Positions 9,001 through 17,197 of a DNA stretch of 46,331 nucleotides are shown piece by piece. Within the stretch, counting starts at the first letter, position 1; each line of letters opens with the position of its first letter. This DNA comes from Psychrobacter sp. (lineage in GTDB: Bacteria > Pseudomonadota > Gammaproteobacteria > Pseudomonadales > Moraxellaceae). Both the position numbers and the translations under genes were made by a program. The DNA lies in NCBI GenBank assembly GCA_018260445.1, contig JAGLBE010000022.1, forward strand, positions 1 through 46,331, given 5' to 3'. The notes beneath the pieces were generated by a model. It saw only the letters and a list, made by a program, of their open reading frames with translations, did not search any database and was not told where the DNA came from.

Positions 9001-9606
9001 GATGCGCAGTTTACCCAGCAGGCGTTGCTGCTAGGCTATACCCTTGATAAAACGGTGACCGACAATCTGATTAATCCGACGAAAGGCTGGCACCAATATT
9101 ATTCGGTTGAGGCGGGGGCAGACGGCGCATTGACCGACACCAACATGGCGATTGTCCGTGCTGGCGCCAATGGGGTGTATAGTTTTGGCGAGTTTAACAA
9201 ACATCAGGTGATTGGACGCTTAGAGGGCGGTTATATTTGGGCGGACAGCTTTGAGGATGTGCCCTATAAATTGCGCTTTTTTGCCGGCGGTGATGGCAGT
9301 ATCCGCGGCTATGATTACAATAGTCTCTCCACCTTAGAAAACGGCTATCTGATTGGCGGCCAAGTATTGGCATTGGGTAGTGGTGAGTACAATTATGAGT
9401 TTAAACCTGGATTTCGTGGCGCTGTGTTTGCCGATGTGGGCAACGCTTATGACACCAATTTTGATACCGAAACCAAGCTTGGCGTCGGCTTTGGCATACG
9501 CTGGGCGTCACCGGTGGGGATGGTGCGCCTCGATTTGGCGGCCGGCGTTTTAGAAGACAGCATCCCAGTACGCCTACATTTTTTTATTGGCTCGCCGCTA
9601 CAATAA
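6070..9606 (+). CDS. tamA: TamA-like Omp85 outer-membrane translocation/assembly protein, enlarged
   Basis: The 1178-residue product is about twice the length of E. coli TamA (577 residues). It has a signal peptide ending near AQA/AS at about residue 50, then a Gln/Ala/Ser/Thr-rich region of about 360 residues with no clear fold. TamA-like homology starts near residue 418 (PLPKLKANIYVQDE), with POTRA1 and POTRA2 to about residue 595 and POTRA3 to about residue 677. A 150-residue insertion (about 678-829) interrupts the last hairpin of POTRA3. The 16-strand Omp85 barrel (about 845-1178) carries the lid-loop motif RFFAGGDGSIRGY near residue 1068 and ends in an outer-membrane signature. The start at 6070 has AAGGA at 6-base spacing; in-frame starts further upstream (GTG 5950, ATG 6025) lack one. 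TamA is known to work with TamB, encoded next, in moving autotransporters or phospholipids to the outer membrane. Confidence 0.93.
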   Translation: MAKPIVMSRKRCLSASLASPLFVPLSFQPAKLTLSLSVCFLAFISTQAQAASSSQAATQAATQAATQAATKAQTLSSAQRLTQGSSNEALANKDLAAQETQPAATDAQLEEALVALKLKQAVERGLIDESVLADYKRETLDLPNSAKEADNRANSSTVPSKQKSANAAQKKATETTNSSDTFEQAFNKAGIDGKIDVSDIIDNRGGVQSPSDIEQTLAQIEADVGVNVDTQFAAPVAKLDAQTPPLGFDASIQTLLPVPSNRQTLGIDVSDRPVPESNAAANRPVNAPAQTSSNKPADNPSKILTSSAAPVSPVDEATSKAPTNQTDNQIASQPANQATNQATSDITGEQIAQAQKEGDIATGINPDQYLPEYQGKSMNEATAGAISASDAKDDTSADDGVGFFKGLYYRLFNGGYAPLPKLKANIYVQDETRRDAAGQPLLMKADKDTQPANNIEAVLENIAVEAIQDFPSVLPKLREEALNAAQAVGYYDVKLQFKREDNNTVAVIITQLGEPVRVNNRLVDIRGEGEDLAQFKAIVETSPPLPGEVFNHGAYKNIKADIEKTTEKFGFFDGRWLNSSVDIILPDKTADIDLIYDTQKRYEFGKVVFFTIDPDTGQLTTNPDKLPVAPKLLHQLYDFKQGDKFYQPLVTSFTNDLSATRYFNMVNVEPIRPSMNGEAEGSLAFEGVIDAAPDTGLGTGLGTGLNIEAINGDTQDANASPLPDSNHQTPSAANDIKPIQFGIDQQTSERLQAIADKAERLSRLPDNQVLDEKDVEAKSFLGKLSNAVSQVFKKILPDEEKDLAVAGQFNNDLSDATLQARITPQQVADSKQIPFYVFVMADKPKDLSLGLGYGTDTGIRTVARFDNNLINRQGYQAGASLGISAINQSLAVHASRPWKHPLDDTLLANLSLERELINQGEGTLDLTSNTIKAGVARNIHSDSGWNRSYSLRYRLDQLESGVDDISRKDLPVPFNRNDAQFTQQALLLGYTLDKTVTDNLINPTKGWHQYYSVEAGADGALTDTNMAIVRAGANGVYSFGEFNKHQVIGRLEGGYIWADSFEDVPYKLRFFAGGDGSIRGYDYNSLSTLENGYLIGGQVLALGSGEYNYEFKPGFRGAVFADVGNAYDTNFDTETKLGVGFGIRWASPVGMVRLDLAAGVLEDSIPVRLHFFIGSPLQ
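6232..6279 (+). repeat. 12-base tandem repeat encoding Ala-Ala-Thr-Gln units in tamA
   Basis: Four copies of a 12-base unit (CAAGCTGCAACC with single changes) lie just after the signal peptide. They encode a Gln-Ala-Ala-Thr repeat at the start of the low-complexity region and keep frame whatever the copy number. Confidence 0.9.
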
Positions 9607-9721
9607 TAGACGCTTAATATTGGATATTCGTACAGATGCTAGCCATGTTGGGTCAATTATCGCTATACTGTCTGGCATGCGTTATGCTTTGATTCTTGCA
9701 TTGAACCAATGCTGTTCCTAA

Positions 9722-9752
9722 GATAGTATAAGCTGCCTACGTTTATACTATC
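9722..9752. promoter_or_regulatory. Perfect 10-base inverted repeat between tamA and tamB
   Basis: GATAGTATAA (9722-9731) pairs with TTATACTATC (9743-9752) across an 11-base spacer. It lies 35 bases before the tamB start and has no T-run, so it looks more like an operator or an RNA hairpin in the tamA-tamB message than a terminator. No factor can be named. Confidence 0.5.
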
Positions 9753-9786
9753 AATCTTCTGCCTGTTTTTAAATAATGTTTTGCTT

Positions 9787-12700
9787 ATGACTGTAGTACC
9801 GACGCCGCCCCAAAATGAGCAAGACTCAAACCTGCCTGGCCAACGTGATGCTGATCGAACCAAACATCATTATCCGCTCGCTTTTTTGTTGAAGCTACTC
9901 GGCGTATTGCTGTTGTTGTTTTTGCTATTGTGTTTGGCGTTGTACGTGGCAGCCGGGACGTCGCGTGGCACAAAGTTTTTGCTAGAAAAAGTAATTTCTG
10001 AAACCGGCGTTAAGCTTGAATATGGCGAGGGCAATTTGCGAGACGGGCTATTGGTCACCGATGTGGCCTTAAGTGCGTCGAAAGATATCGACATTCACTT
10101 TATTAATGCGTATGTCAAATTGGGCTGGCGTGCCATATTCGTTAAAGAAGTGCACCTTCGCGATGCCGATATTGAGCGCATTGAAATTGTCAATCGCAAA
10201 CCAGCAACTGGTGAGCCTTTTGCTTACAAAACTTTAGAGCTGCCGGTTGATCTGCGCTTTGATAAGGCGCGCATCGGTAGCATTGAGTATGACCAAGTGG
10301 GTAAAAAGCCAATTATTGTGACTGATGTGGCTGCCACTGATTTGAGCTGGATAGACACCAAGGTTTCGGTAGATAAAGCCTATTTGCAATATGGCGAGGT
10401 GGTCAAGGTTGCCGATTTGGCGGGATTTGTGCAGCTTGAAGGCAATTACCCGCTGGATTTAGAGGGTACGGCCACTGTTTTTAGTCTAGAAAAGTTGTAT
10501 GTTGACCCTATTGAGATACAAGCTACGGGTAGCCTAAAGCGCACTTATGGTCTAGTACGTAGTAAATATAACAACAGTGATGTGACGGGCGAGTTTGCGG
10601 TACAGGGCTTGGATGATAATGCGCCGTTTGATGCCAAACTGATGTGGGATGATGTGGCGCTGCCTTATGCCGAGAAGCAAGACATCAGTTTACAAAATGG
10701 TTTGCTGGTAGCGTCGGGAGTGCTCTCGGACATTGAGCTACGCTTTAATACCGAGCTTGCGGCAAAAGATATCCCCGGTGGGCATTATCGTGGCCGTGCC
10801 ACTATTGTCGACAGTCAGATGCGTATTGAGCGTTTGCAAGCCCAAACCCCAGAGGGTGACTTACTGATGCAAGGGGTGCTCGATTGGCAGGATGATTTTA
10901 GCGCCAAAGTGTTGGCGAAAGGTCGTGATTTTGATGTTCGGGCCTTATTGCCAGAGGATGCCGCCCCTTATGCCCCTAAAACCCTTGATGGTCAATTAGC
11001 TGTTGTGTTTAATGCTAAAAATGCCGCTGGGTTAATGCAAATTGACGCCGACTTAAAACAACGCGATGGCGAGCACGTCAATGCCAATATTATCCGCGGC
11101 GTGACGCCCGATAACCCCCGCTATAAAGCGCCATGGTTTATTGATGCCCGTTGGCGCCATGTACGCCGTCAGGATGTGCCAAAAGTCGGGAATATTGATA
11201 GCCCAAGCGGAAAAGCAAGCATTAAGCTGCGTGATAATCGCCTGTGGGTCACTGCCAATGGCAAAATTAATGAACTCAATGCCGCCCCACCAGGCAACTA
11301 TCAGCTTGATATGGCAAAAGTGAATAACCGTATCGACATCACTGCGTTAGATTATAAAGGCCTTATGGGCGATTTAACCGGCAAAGGCAGTGTGTTACTT
11401 GCCACGGCTAAAACCCCGTTAACATGGCAGATTAAAGCCAAAACCAATGAACTATTGCCGCAAGTGTTTAAGGCCGATTTGCCAGTTACCCGCCTAGTGG
11501 GGGATATTGATGCGGCTGGCAAAATGATTGACATCAGCAAAACGGTCAATGGCAAAACCGTCTCGGGTCAGCGTCATGTGTTTACCATCAATGATAGCGA
11601 TTTAATCATTACCTTAGCCTCGCAAGTGGACAAAAATAATAAGGATGGATTAGCTAGCAAAGTGAGCGAAAGCCGCCGTGTTGCAGTTTCGGGTAAAGGT
11701 GAGGGCGATGTTGCTCTGCTAGGGGGGCAACTGCAACAATTTGCTGCCAAGTTTGATGGGCAATTAGACACGCAAGGGGTGCCTAAGGGACATTTTGTGG
11801 TCAATGCCGATGGTACCCCAAGTGACATCACCCTTCACAACTTTGCGCATCAAGGCGAAGCGGGTAATGTGGTCGCTTCTGGCAAAGTGGGCTTAAAAGA
11901 CGGCGTACAATGGGATATCACGGCCGATGCGCAAGACTTTAATGTGGGTTATTTTAGCCCACAGACAGAAGGCAAGGTAAGCGGGCATCTGGTAAGCTCT
12001 GGCAAATGGCGCAGCAATGAGACTAAACTTGGCGACTTGCAAGCCTTTGCAGTGGCTTTTGATGGCAGTATCGATACGCCCAAATTGCCCAAAGGCAAGC
12101 TGGTTATCGATGCAGGCGGTAATGCAAAAGCCATCGTGGTTCGCAAGTTTAGTCATATTGGCGAGGCGGGGCAATTATCGGCCAAAGGCACGGTCGATGT
12201 CAGCAATGGCATTAGGTGGGATATCAATGCCGTTATGAATCAGTTTAACTTGGGCTATTTTGTGAAAGGAGTGCCGAGCACCCTAACAGGGCGCGTGGCC
12301 AGTACCGGCATGTGGCGGGATAATGAGCAGCGCATTACTGTCAGCCAAATGGCGCTACGTGGGGACATTAAAGGCAAGCCAGTACAAGCATCTGGTAACC
12401 TTAACGCCATATTACATCTTCCTAAAGATATGAATGCTTATCTGGCGGTGCTCAAAGCGGCCGATACCATTGGCCAGATTAGCCAATTCAAAGCTATCGT
12501 CGAAACCTTACAAGCCGATAACTTGGTGCTGCAATGGGCGGACAATCGCATCGTGGCAGATGGCAATGCCCAAAATCTGCAAGCTCAAGTGAGTATCAAT
12601 AATTTACGCCAATTGTCAGATAGCTTTTCTGGCAAAATCAATGGCGCTATGACCTTAGTACAACCCAAAGGGCAAGCGCTGCCGACTATTTATGTTGACC

Positions 12701-14808
12701 TAACGGGAGAGAAAATCACCCTGCCCAATATCGTTTTAACCAAAGGGGTGATTAAAGGTAAGATTGTCGATTTGGGCAAAAGCCCTAGTAAATTGGCGCT
12801 GCTTGCCGAAGGCTTGCAAGCGGCTGGTAGCCAATTTAACGATGTCAAAGTCGTGTTTAACGGCACCGAGCAGGCCCATACGGTGAGCATCCAAGCCGGC
12901 ACGACAACGGCGGCCACCAACGTGGGCGTTAAAGCGGTGATTAAAGGCGGCCTTGAGCGTGAGCAGCAGCGCTGGCGTGGCGTGGTGGGTAATGGCGAGG
13001 TGACCACCAAGTACGTAGCGTTACGCCAAAGCCAACCGGCACAGCTCATAGCAAGTTTTGGTGGCAATACGCCCGAGGTGCGCTTGGCGGCACATTGTTG
13101 GCAAGCCACCGACCAAAGCGGAAAACTGTGTCTTCAAGATAATTTAATTGCCTCAAGTGCGCAAGGAAAGCTTAATCTTGCTATCCAAAAATTAGATACC
13201 ACCCTGTTTGCCGCTTTTATGCCCAAAGACTTAAGTTGGCAGGCCAAAGTCGATGGCCGTGCCGTAGTAGGCTGGAAAAAAGGTCAACGCCCCAGTGTGG
13301 ATGCAGCGCTGTATTCCGACGATGGCGAAATTGGCATGGTGCAAGAGGGTAATGCGCAAGCCGTAACCATGACTTACAAACGTATCTCCTTGATTGCCAA
13401 GTCGTTTGCTGAGGGCCTCAAGGTGCGTGCGGATATCAATAGTGGCCATGGCGCACGCGGTTACGCCGATGTGGTGATTGACCCTTATCAAAAAACCAAG
13501 CCTATTTCGGGTGCCTTAGTCCTCAATGAGTTTAATTTAGCCATTTTAAAGCCGTTTTTTCCGGGTATGCGCCGTTTAGAAGGGGGTATCACCATGGCAG
13601 GTGGCGTGGGCGGTACGCTAGGCAGTCCCGTTTTTTATGGCGATGTGAATCTTAAAGACGCCAGTATCGCCATCTTAGATTTGCCGGTTAACTTGAGCAA
13701 CATCAACGCCAAAGCCAAAATCAGGGGCCAAAGTGCGACCCTAAATGGCACCTTTATGAGCGGTGACGGTACAGGGGTGCTTGATGGTACTATCGATTGG
13801 CAGCAAGAATTACAAGCAAAAATTCGCATTCGCGGTGAGCGTCTGGTTATTGCACAGCCGCCGCTGCTGTTTGCCGAAGTGAATCCCGATTTCAACATTA
13901 TCATCAAGCCCAAGCAGCAATATGTGAATATTGTTGGGGCAGTGTCGGTACCGACCGCCACCATACGCCCGCCAGAAGCCAACGAAAAAGTCATTACCAA
14001 ATCGGATGATGTGGTGGTGTTAGACCGCCGTTTGATTGGCAATATTGACGAGGTGCTTGCGGTATCAAAACCTTGGTCTATCAATGCCGATATTGGTATC
14101 GATTTGGGCGATGATGTGTATTTTCGCGGCTTTGGTGCGGTATTGCCACTGGCAGGCGCTATCCACGTCACTCAAAAAGGTCAAGGGGTGTTGGCTGCTA
14201 AAGGGGTGGTTCAAGTGAGTCGCCGTAGTAAAATTGATGCTTTTGGCCAAAATCTTGAGCTTAATTATGCCCAAGTCCGCTTTAATGGCGATGTGTTAAA
14301 CCCGCAACTGAGTATTGAAGCGGTCAAAAAGATTGAGGGGCAAACGGTTGGTTTGCGGGTCAAGAGTACGGTATCAAATCCCAATATTGTGGTATTCAAC
14401 GATGCCGGTTTGACCCAGCAGCAAGCGATGAATGCGCTCGTCACCGGACACATCTCAAATCGCGGCGCCACCCAAATTAGCGAGCAGGGCTTTAAGTCAG
14501 AGGTCACCAACACTTTAGCTGCTGCTGGCTTAAGTTTTGGTCTAAGCGGCACCCGTAGCTTGACCAACTCCATCGGCAAGGCATTTGGATTACAAAGCCT
14601 AACCCTTGATGCCTCAGGCAAGGGCAACAGCACCAATGTCAATATTACCGGCTATATTACCCCAGATTTATATATCCGTTATGGCGTTGGGGTGTTTGAT
14701 GCCCAAAGTAGCTTGGCGCTACGCTATCAATTAACTCGGCGCTTTTACGTCGAGGCGACCTCCGCGGCCGAAAGCGCTGTTGATGTGGTATATAGTTTTC
14801 AGTTTTAA
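9787..14808 (+). CDS. tamB: TamB-like envelope-spanning protein (DUF490 C-terminal domain)
   Basis: The 1673-residue product has a cytoplasmic N-terminus, one membrane anchor (about residues 31-55, leucine-rich) and a long periplasmic body of beta-strand repeats, ending in the conserved TamB/DUF490 domain of about 350 residues whose last residues (VDVVYSFQF) look like an outer-membrane-type end. E. coli TamB has 1259 residues. TamB is known to form a hydrophobic-groove beta structure bridging the inner membrane and TamA, with a role in phospholipid transport to the outer membrane. Two cysteines in the segment AAHCWQATDQSGKLCLQDN match a conserved pair in the family and could form a disulfide. 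Residues encoded by 11740-12012 and 12046-12318 form a duplicated 91-residue unit. The ATG at 9787 is used; a TTG at 9781 is possible, and no strong ribosome site is visible. The gene ends at the terminator 14911-14953. Confidence 0.93.
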   Translation: MTVVPTPPQNEQDSNLPGQRDADRTKHHYPLAFLLKLLGVLLLLFLLLCLALYVAAGTSRGTKFLLEKVISETGVKLEYGEGNLRDGLLVTDVALSASKDIDIHFINAYVKLGWRAIFVKEVHLRDADIERIEIVNRKPATGEPFAYKTLELPVDLRFDKARIGSIEYDQVGKKPIIVTDVAATDLSWIDTKVSVDKAYLQYGEVVKVADLAGFVQLEGNYPLDLEGTATVFSLEKLYVDPIEIQATGSLKRTYGLVRSKYNNSDVTGEFAVQGLDDNAPFDAKLMWDDVALPYAEKQDISLQNGLLVASGVLSDIELRFNTELAAKDIPGGHYRGRATIVDSQMRIERLQAQTPEGDLLMQGVLDWQDDFSAKVLAKGRDFDVRALLPEDAAPYAPKTLDGQLAVVFNAKNAAGLMQIDADLKQRDGEHVNANIIRGVTPDNPRYKAPWFIDARWRHVRRQDVPKVGNIDSPSGKASIKLRDNRLWVTANGKINELNAAPPGNYQLDMAKVNNRIDITALDYKGLMGDLTGKGSVLLATAKTPLTWQIKAKTNELLPQVFKADLPVTRLVGDIDAAGKMIDISKTVNGKTVSGQRHVFTINDSDLIITLASQVDKNNKDGLASKVSESRRVAVSGKGEGDVALLGGQLQQFAAKFDGQLDTQGVPKGHFVVNADGTPSDITLHNFAHQGEAGNVVASGKVGLKDGVQWDITADAQDFNVGYFSPQTEGKVSGHLVSSGKWRSNETKLGDLQAFAVAFDGSIDTPKLPKGKLVIDAGGNAKAIVVRKFSHIGEAGQLSAKGTVDVSNGIRWDINAVMNQFNLGYFVKGVPSTLTGRVASTGMWRDNEQRITVSQMALRGDIKGKPVQASGNLNAILHLPKDMNAYLAVLKAADTIGQISQFKAIVETLQADNLVLQWADNRIVADGNAQNLQAQVSINNLRQLSDSFSGKINGAMTLVQPKGQALPTIYVDLTGEKITLPNIVLTKGVIKGKIVDLGKSPSKLALLAEGLQAAGSQFNDVKVVFNGTEQAHTVSIQAGTTTAATNVGVKAVIKGGLEREQQRWRGVVGNGEVTTKYVALRQSQPAQLIASFGGNTPEVRLAAHCWQATDQSGKLCLQDNLIASSAQGKLNLAIQKLDTTLFAAFMPKDLSWQAKVDGRAVVGWKKGQRPSVDAALYSDDGEIGMVQEGNAQAVTMTYKRISLIAKSFAEGLKVRADINSGHGARGYADVVIDPYQKTKPISGALVLNEFNLAILKPFFPGMRRLEGGITMAGGVGGTLGSPVFYGDVNLKDASIAILDLPVNLSNINAKAKIRGQSATLNGTFMSGDGTGVLDGTIDWQQELQAKIRIRGERLVIAQPPLLFAEVNPDFNIIIKPKQQYVNIVGAVSVPTATIRPPEANEKVITKSDDVVVLDRRLIGNIDEVLAVSKPWSINADIGIDLGDDVYFRGFGAVLPLAGAIHVTQKGQGVLAAKGVVQVSRRSKIDAFGQNLELNYAQVRFNGDVLNPQLSIEAVKKIEGQTVGLRVKSTVSNPNIVVFNDAGLTQQQAMNALVTGHISNRGATQISEQGFKSEVTNTLAAAGLSFGLSGTRSLTNSIGKAFGLQSLTLDASGKGNSTNVNITGYITPDLYIRYGVGVFDAQSSLALRYQLTRRFYVEATSAAESAVDVVYSFQF

Positions 14809-14854
14809 AGCATTACTGACCTGCTAGATGGCAGTAATAAATGGCAGTTAGAGA

Positions 14855-14916
14855 ATAGCAGTGACAAAATAGCAGTGACAAAATAGCAGTGACAAAATAG
14901 CAGTGACAAAATAGCA
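14855..14916 (+). repeat. 14-base tandem repeat running into the tamB terminator
   Basis: Four perfect copies of ATAGCAGTGACAAA (14855-14910) are followed by a partial copy, ATAGCA, which forms the base of the terminator stem. A degenerate precursor (GGCAGTAATAAATGGCAGTTA) precedes the array. Confidence 0.92.
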
Positions 14917-14953
14917 AAAAGGGACAACTATCAGGGTTGTCCCTTTTTGCTAT
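14911..14953. terminator. Strong bidirectional terminator between tamB and hemP
   Basis: An 18-base perfect stem (14911-14928 with 14936-14953) with the 7-base loop TATCAGG contains AAAAAGGG / CCCTTTTT and so gives a T-run on either strand. It lies between tamB and the convergent hemP. Confidence 0.92.
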
Positions 14954-15020
14954 CGTCTGGTTAGGTTTGAGTTTTGAGGTAAGCAGATATGACTGTTAGT
15001 CGAGTGCGACTATAAAAAAA

Positions 15021-15185
15021 CTACTTAGTTAAAATCAAACGGTTATTGCGGGTGAGTCTTAAACGATATTCTTCGCCTTCATGTTGAATACGTACCTCTT
15101 TGGTTAGGGCAAATAAATGCTCAGATTGCAGCATTGGTAATTGGTTTTCGCGCAAACGTAATGCACGTGAAATGATAGTAGACAT
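15021..15185 (-). CDS. hemP: Hemin uptake protein HemP
   Basis: The 54-residue product begins MSTIISRALRLRENQLPML and ends with EEYRLRLTRNNRLILTK. The short C-terminal core (hydrophobic-Arg-Ile-x-His-x-Gly-x-x-Tyr-x-Leu-Arg-x-Thr-x-x-x-x-Leu-Ile-Leu-Thr-Lys) is the signature of the HemP family (PF10636), which accompanies haem uptake genes and is iron-repressed in many proteobacteria. HemP has been reported in some species as an activator of haem-receptor gene expression. An AGGA lies 7 bases before the ATG at 15185. A perfect Fur-like palindrome at 15326-15350 lies about 140 bases upstream. No TonB-dependent receptor or haem oxygenase gene is beside it in this window, so the gene appears to stand alone, with tamB convergent downstream. 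Confidence 0.9.
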   Translation of the reverse strand: MSTIISRALRLRENQLPMLQSEHLFALTKEVRIQHEGEEYRLRLTRNNRLILTK

Positions 15186-15265
15186 GGCATAATCCTATAA
15201 TTCAATGGCTTAAAATGTTAAATGGCTTGTAGTTCACAACATTGGGATTAGCGCTAATGGTTAAC

Positions 15266-15285
15266 ATGGGGTAACGACAAGCTAA
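15266..15285 (+). repeat. 20-base motif shared with 17119-17138
   Basis: ATGGGGTAACGACAAGCTAA here and ATGGGGTAACAATAAGCTAA at 17119-17138 differ at two positions. Both lie in gene-free DNA, one upstream of hemP and one upstream of the lipocalin gene. No function is known to me. Confidence 0.6.
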
Positions 15286-15325
15286 AGAGCAAACAGATAG
15301 TAAATAGAGCGACGGTCGTAGGTTC

Positions 15326-15350
15326 ATAAATGATAATAATTATCATTTAT
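15326..15350. promoter_or_regulatory. Fur box upstream of hemP
   Basis: This is a perfect 25-base palindrome around a single central base, with core GATAATAATTATC, very close to the classical Fur consensus. On the minus strand a TTGTTA lies just before it, and TAATTA within the palindrome sits 17 bases further on, so Fur binding would cover the hemP -10 region. A second, weaker match (GATTATTTATCATTT) lies near 15384-15398. Iron repression of hemP is inferred from known Fur regulation. Confidence 0.88.
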
Positions 15351-15458
15351 CTTTATTATTAACAATTATAAGCCCCAATGCAAGGATTATTTATCATTTA
15401 ATAAAGGGGCGCTAAAAATATTAACCAAGTCAATAACCTGTAGAGGAGAGTCGATAAA

Positions 15459-16919
15459 GTGCAATCCGCAACCAAAGGCACACCGCATTCCACAGTGCAA
15501 ACTATGCAAACAATGCAAACAATGCAAACAGTGGATGTGGCTATCGGCGTTATCCATTTTGGCCCTCATTATCTATTAGGGTTTCGCCATGCCAAACAGC
15601 ACCAAGGCAACTGCTATGAATTTATTGGCGGCAAGGTTGAGCCTCATGAAACCCCTAGGCAGGCTTTGGCGCGTGAAATGGCAGAAGAGATAGGCTTGGT
15701 CATTCAGCAAGACAATAACACTCGAGTGAATCGTTTAGGGGTATTGCAGCATCACTATGTTAGCGTTAGCCAGCATGCTGCTAATGCTGGTCATAAGCAA
15801 GCAGCGACCACCCAGCAAAGCACAAGCATCTGTTTGCATGTCTATCGGGTCACTTTGAGTGAGGCACAATATCAACATTTATCCACCTTAACGCAAGGCT
15901 GTGAGCAGCAGCCACTTAAGTGGGTAATGCAGTCTGAGTTAGTGAACAACCGCTATGTTTTGCCAGAGGCCAATGTCACTATATTAGAGTGGTTGACGTT
16001 AGCCGATATCATTACCGTGACTTATGAGCTAACGGCTACCGTCATCACGACTTGTTTTGCACAAACCAGTCTTACAGAAACAGCTAAAGCCAAGCAAAAA
16101 AGCGATTTGGATAAAACGCAAGACAGACTGCAAAACCATACTGAAAATAATAGGCAAAATAATAGGCAAAATAACAGGCAAAAGGTTAAGATAAATAACG
16201 AACAAGACGAAAACAATCCGTATGAAGTTCGCCAAAATATTGCAGACTGGCTCGAGTTTCAGCGGTTGTATTTGCCGCACCGCGCTTGTGTGTATGTCCG
16301 CCTTAAAACCTTGGCGTTAAGGCACGAGGTGCAGGCCATCATGCAGTTAATCGAACATCGACCCGATCTGTCTTTGATTATCAGTGCGGCGGCGGCAGTG
16401 GCGTTAAGCCAGGGGTTGTTAATGGCTCAAGATGATGGCTTAATTCGCAAGCGCTCAACCTGTCATCCCCTCAATTCAGGCAAGCCAAACCCACTGCCAC
16501 ACCAAATCATCGCCCAACACCTAACCCAAGCAAACCTTGATATGCTGGATACGCTGCATACGATGGACACTCAAGATGCACAAGGATTGTTGTCGCTACC
16601 GTGGCATCCCACTTTGCCCATCACCCTAAGTTGCCATGACGAGAGCAGCATTCAAAAAGCCAATAAACTGGCCAAAGTTAGGATAAATAGCAAACAACCC
16701 CCTGTGATTGCCCTATTTTTATCACCCGTTATGCCCACAATATCGCATCCTGATGCGACCCCGCTTGGCTGGCACCATTTTAATAAACTGGCCAATCTCT
16801 CCCATATTCCCGTTATTGCGCTAGGAGGATTGACGCCCGATAGTTTGATAACGGCGCGACAACACGGCGCCGATAAAATAGCTGGAATACGCCAGTTTTA
16901 TAAGCTCACCTCTGAGTAA
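15459..16919 (+). CDS. Nudix hydrolase fused to a ThiE-like domain
   Basis: Residues 25-170 form a MutT-type Nudix domain with a complete Nudix box: G58, E64, R72-E73, E76-E77, G79. MutT enzymes hydrolyse 8-oxo-dGTP or related nucleotides and so protect DNA from oxidised bases. A linker (about 195-255) contains a short Asn-Arg-Gln repeat. Residues about 265-483 resemble thiamine phosphate synthase ThiE in outline, ending with the IPVIALGGLTPDSL segment and an AGIRQFY-type final motif. Many residues expected for the ThiE active site are not obvious, so it may not make thiamine phosphate. Fusions of this kind are known in gammaproteobacteria, where the second domain's role is unclear. The start is a GTG at 15459 with AGGAG 10 bases ahead. 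The ATG codons in the 9-base repeat at 15498-15530 are alternatives. Confidence 0.85.
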   Translation: MQSATKGTPHSTVQTMQTMQTMQTVDVAIGVIHFGPHYLLGFRHAKQHQGNCYEFIGGKVEPHETPRQALAREMAEEIGLVIQQDNNTRVNRLGVLQHHYVSVSQHAANAGHKQAATTQQSTSICLHVYRVTLSEAQYQHLSTLTQGCEQQPLKWVMQSELVNNRYVLPEANVTILEWLTLADIITVTYELTATVITTCFAQTSLTETAKAKQKSDLDKTQDRLQNHTENNRQNNRQNNRQKVKINNEQDENNPYEVRQNIADWLEFQRLYLPHRACVYVRLKTLALRHEVQAIMQLIEHRPDLSLIISAAAAVALSQGLLMAQDDGLIRKRSTCHPLNSGKPNPLPHQIIAQHLTQANLDMLDTLHTMDTQDAQGLLSLPWHPTLPITLSCHDESSIQKANKLAKVRINSKQPPVIALFLSPVMPTISHPDATPLGWHHFNKLANLSHIPVIALGGLTPDSLITARQHGADKIAGIRQFYKLTSE

Positions 16920-17197
16920 TAAGCATCAGTGCGGTTAAACAAAATCTTTACAAGATGTACTTTGGGAATACATATTTAACCTACAGTTGCCAATAAAAAA
17001 AACGTATGATTATGATAGACCTAGCTTATTTACAGTTCATCTTAAATATAGGACTCTTTATCGTAATTGGGGTCGATAACCTGTTAGCGAGATAAGTGCA
17101 CTAGGGTGGACTGAGCAGATGGGGTAACAATAAGCTAATACAGTAACAGGCTAAAAACGTACCTTGTAAGGACGATTTTTTAAGTAGGTAATTGCTA

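Noticed and set aside
12690-13109. A 139-codon Cys/Ser/Pro-rich open frame on the minus strand inside tamB
   Set aside because: It is a composition shadow of the true gene.
13635-14171. A 178-codon open frame on the minus strand inside tamB
   Set aside because: It lies opposite the conserved DUF490 domain and has no recognisable sequence pattern or ribosome site.
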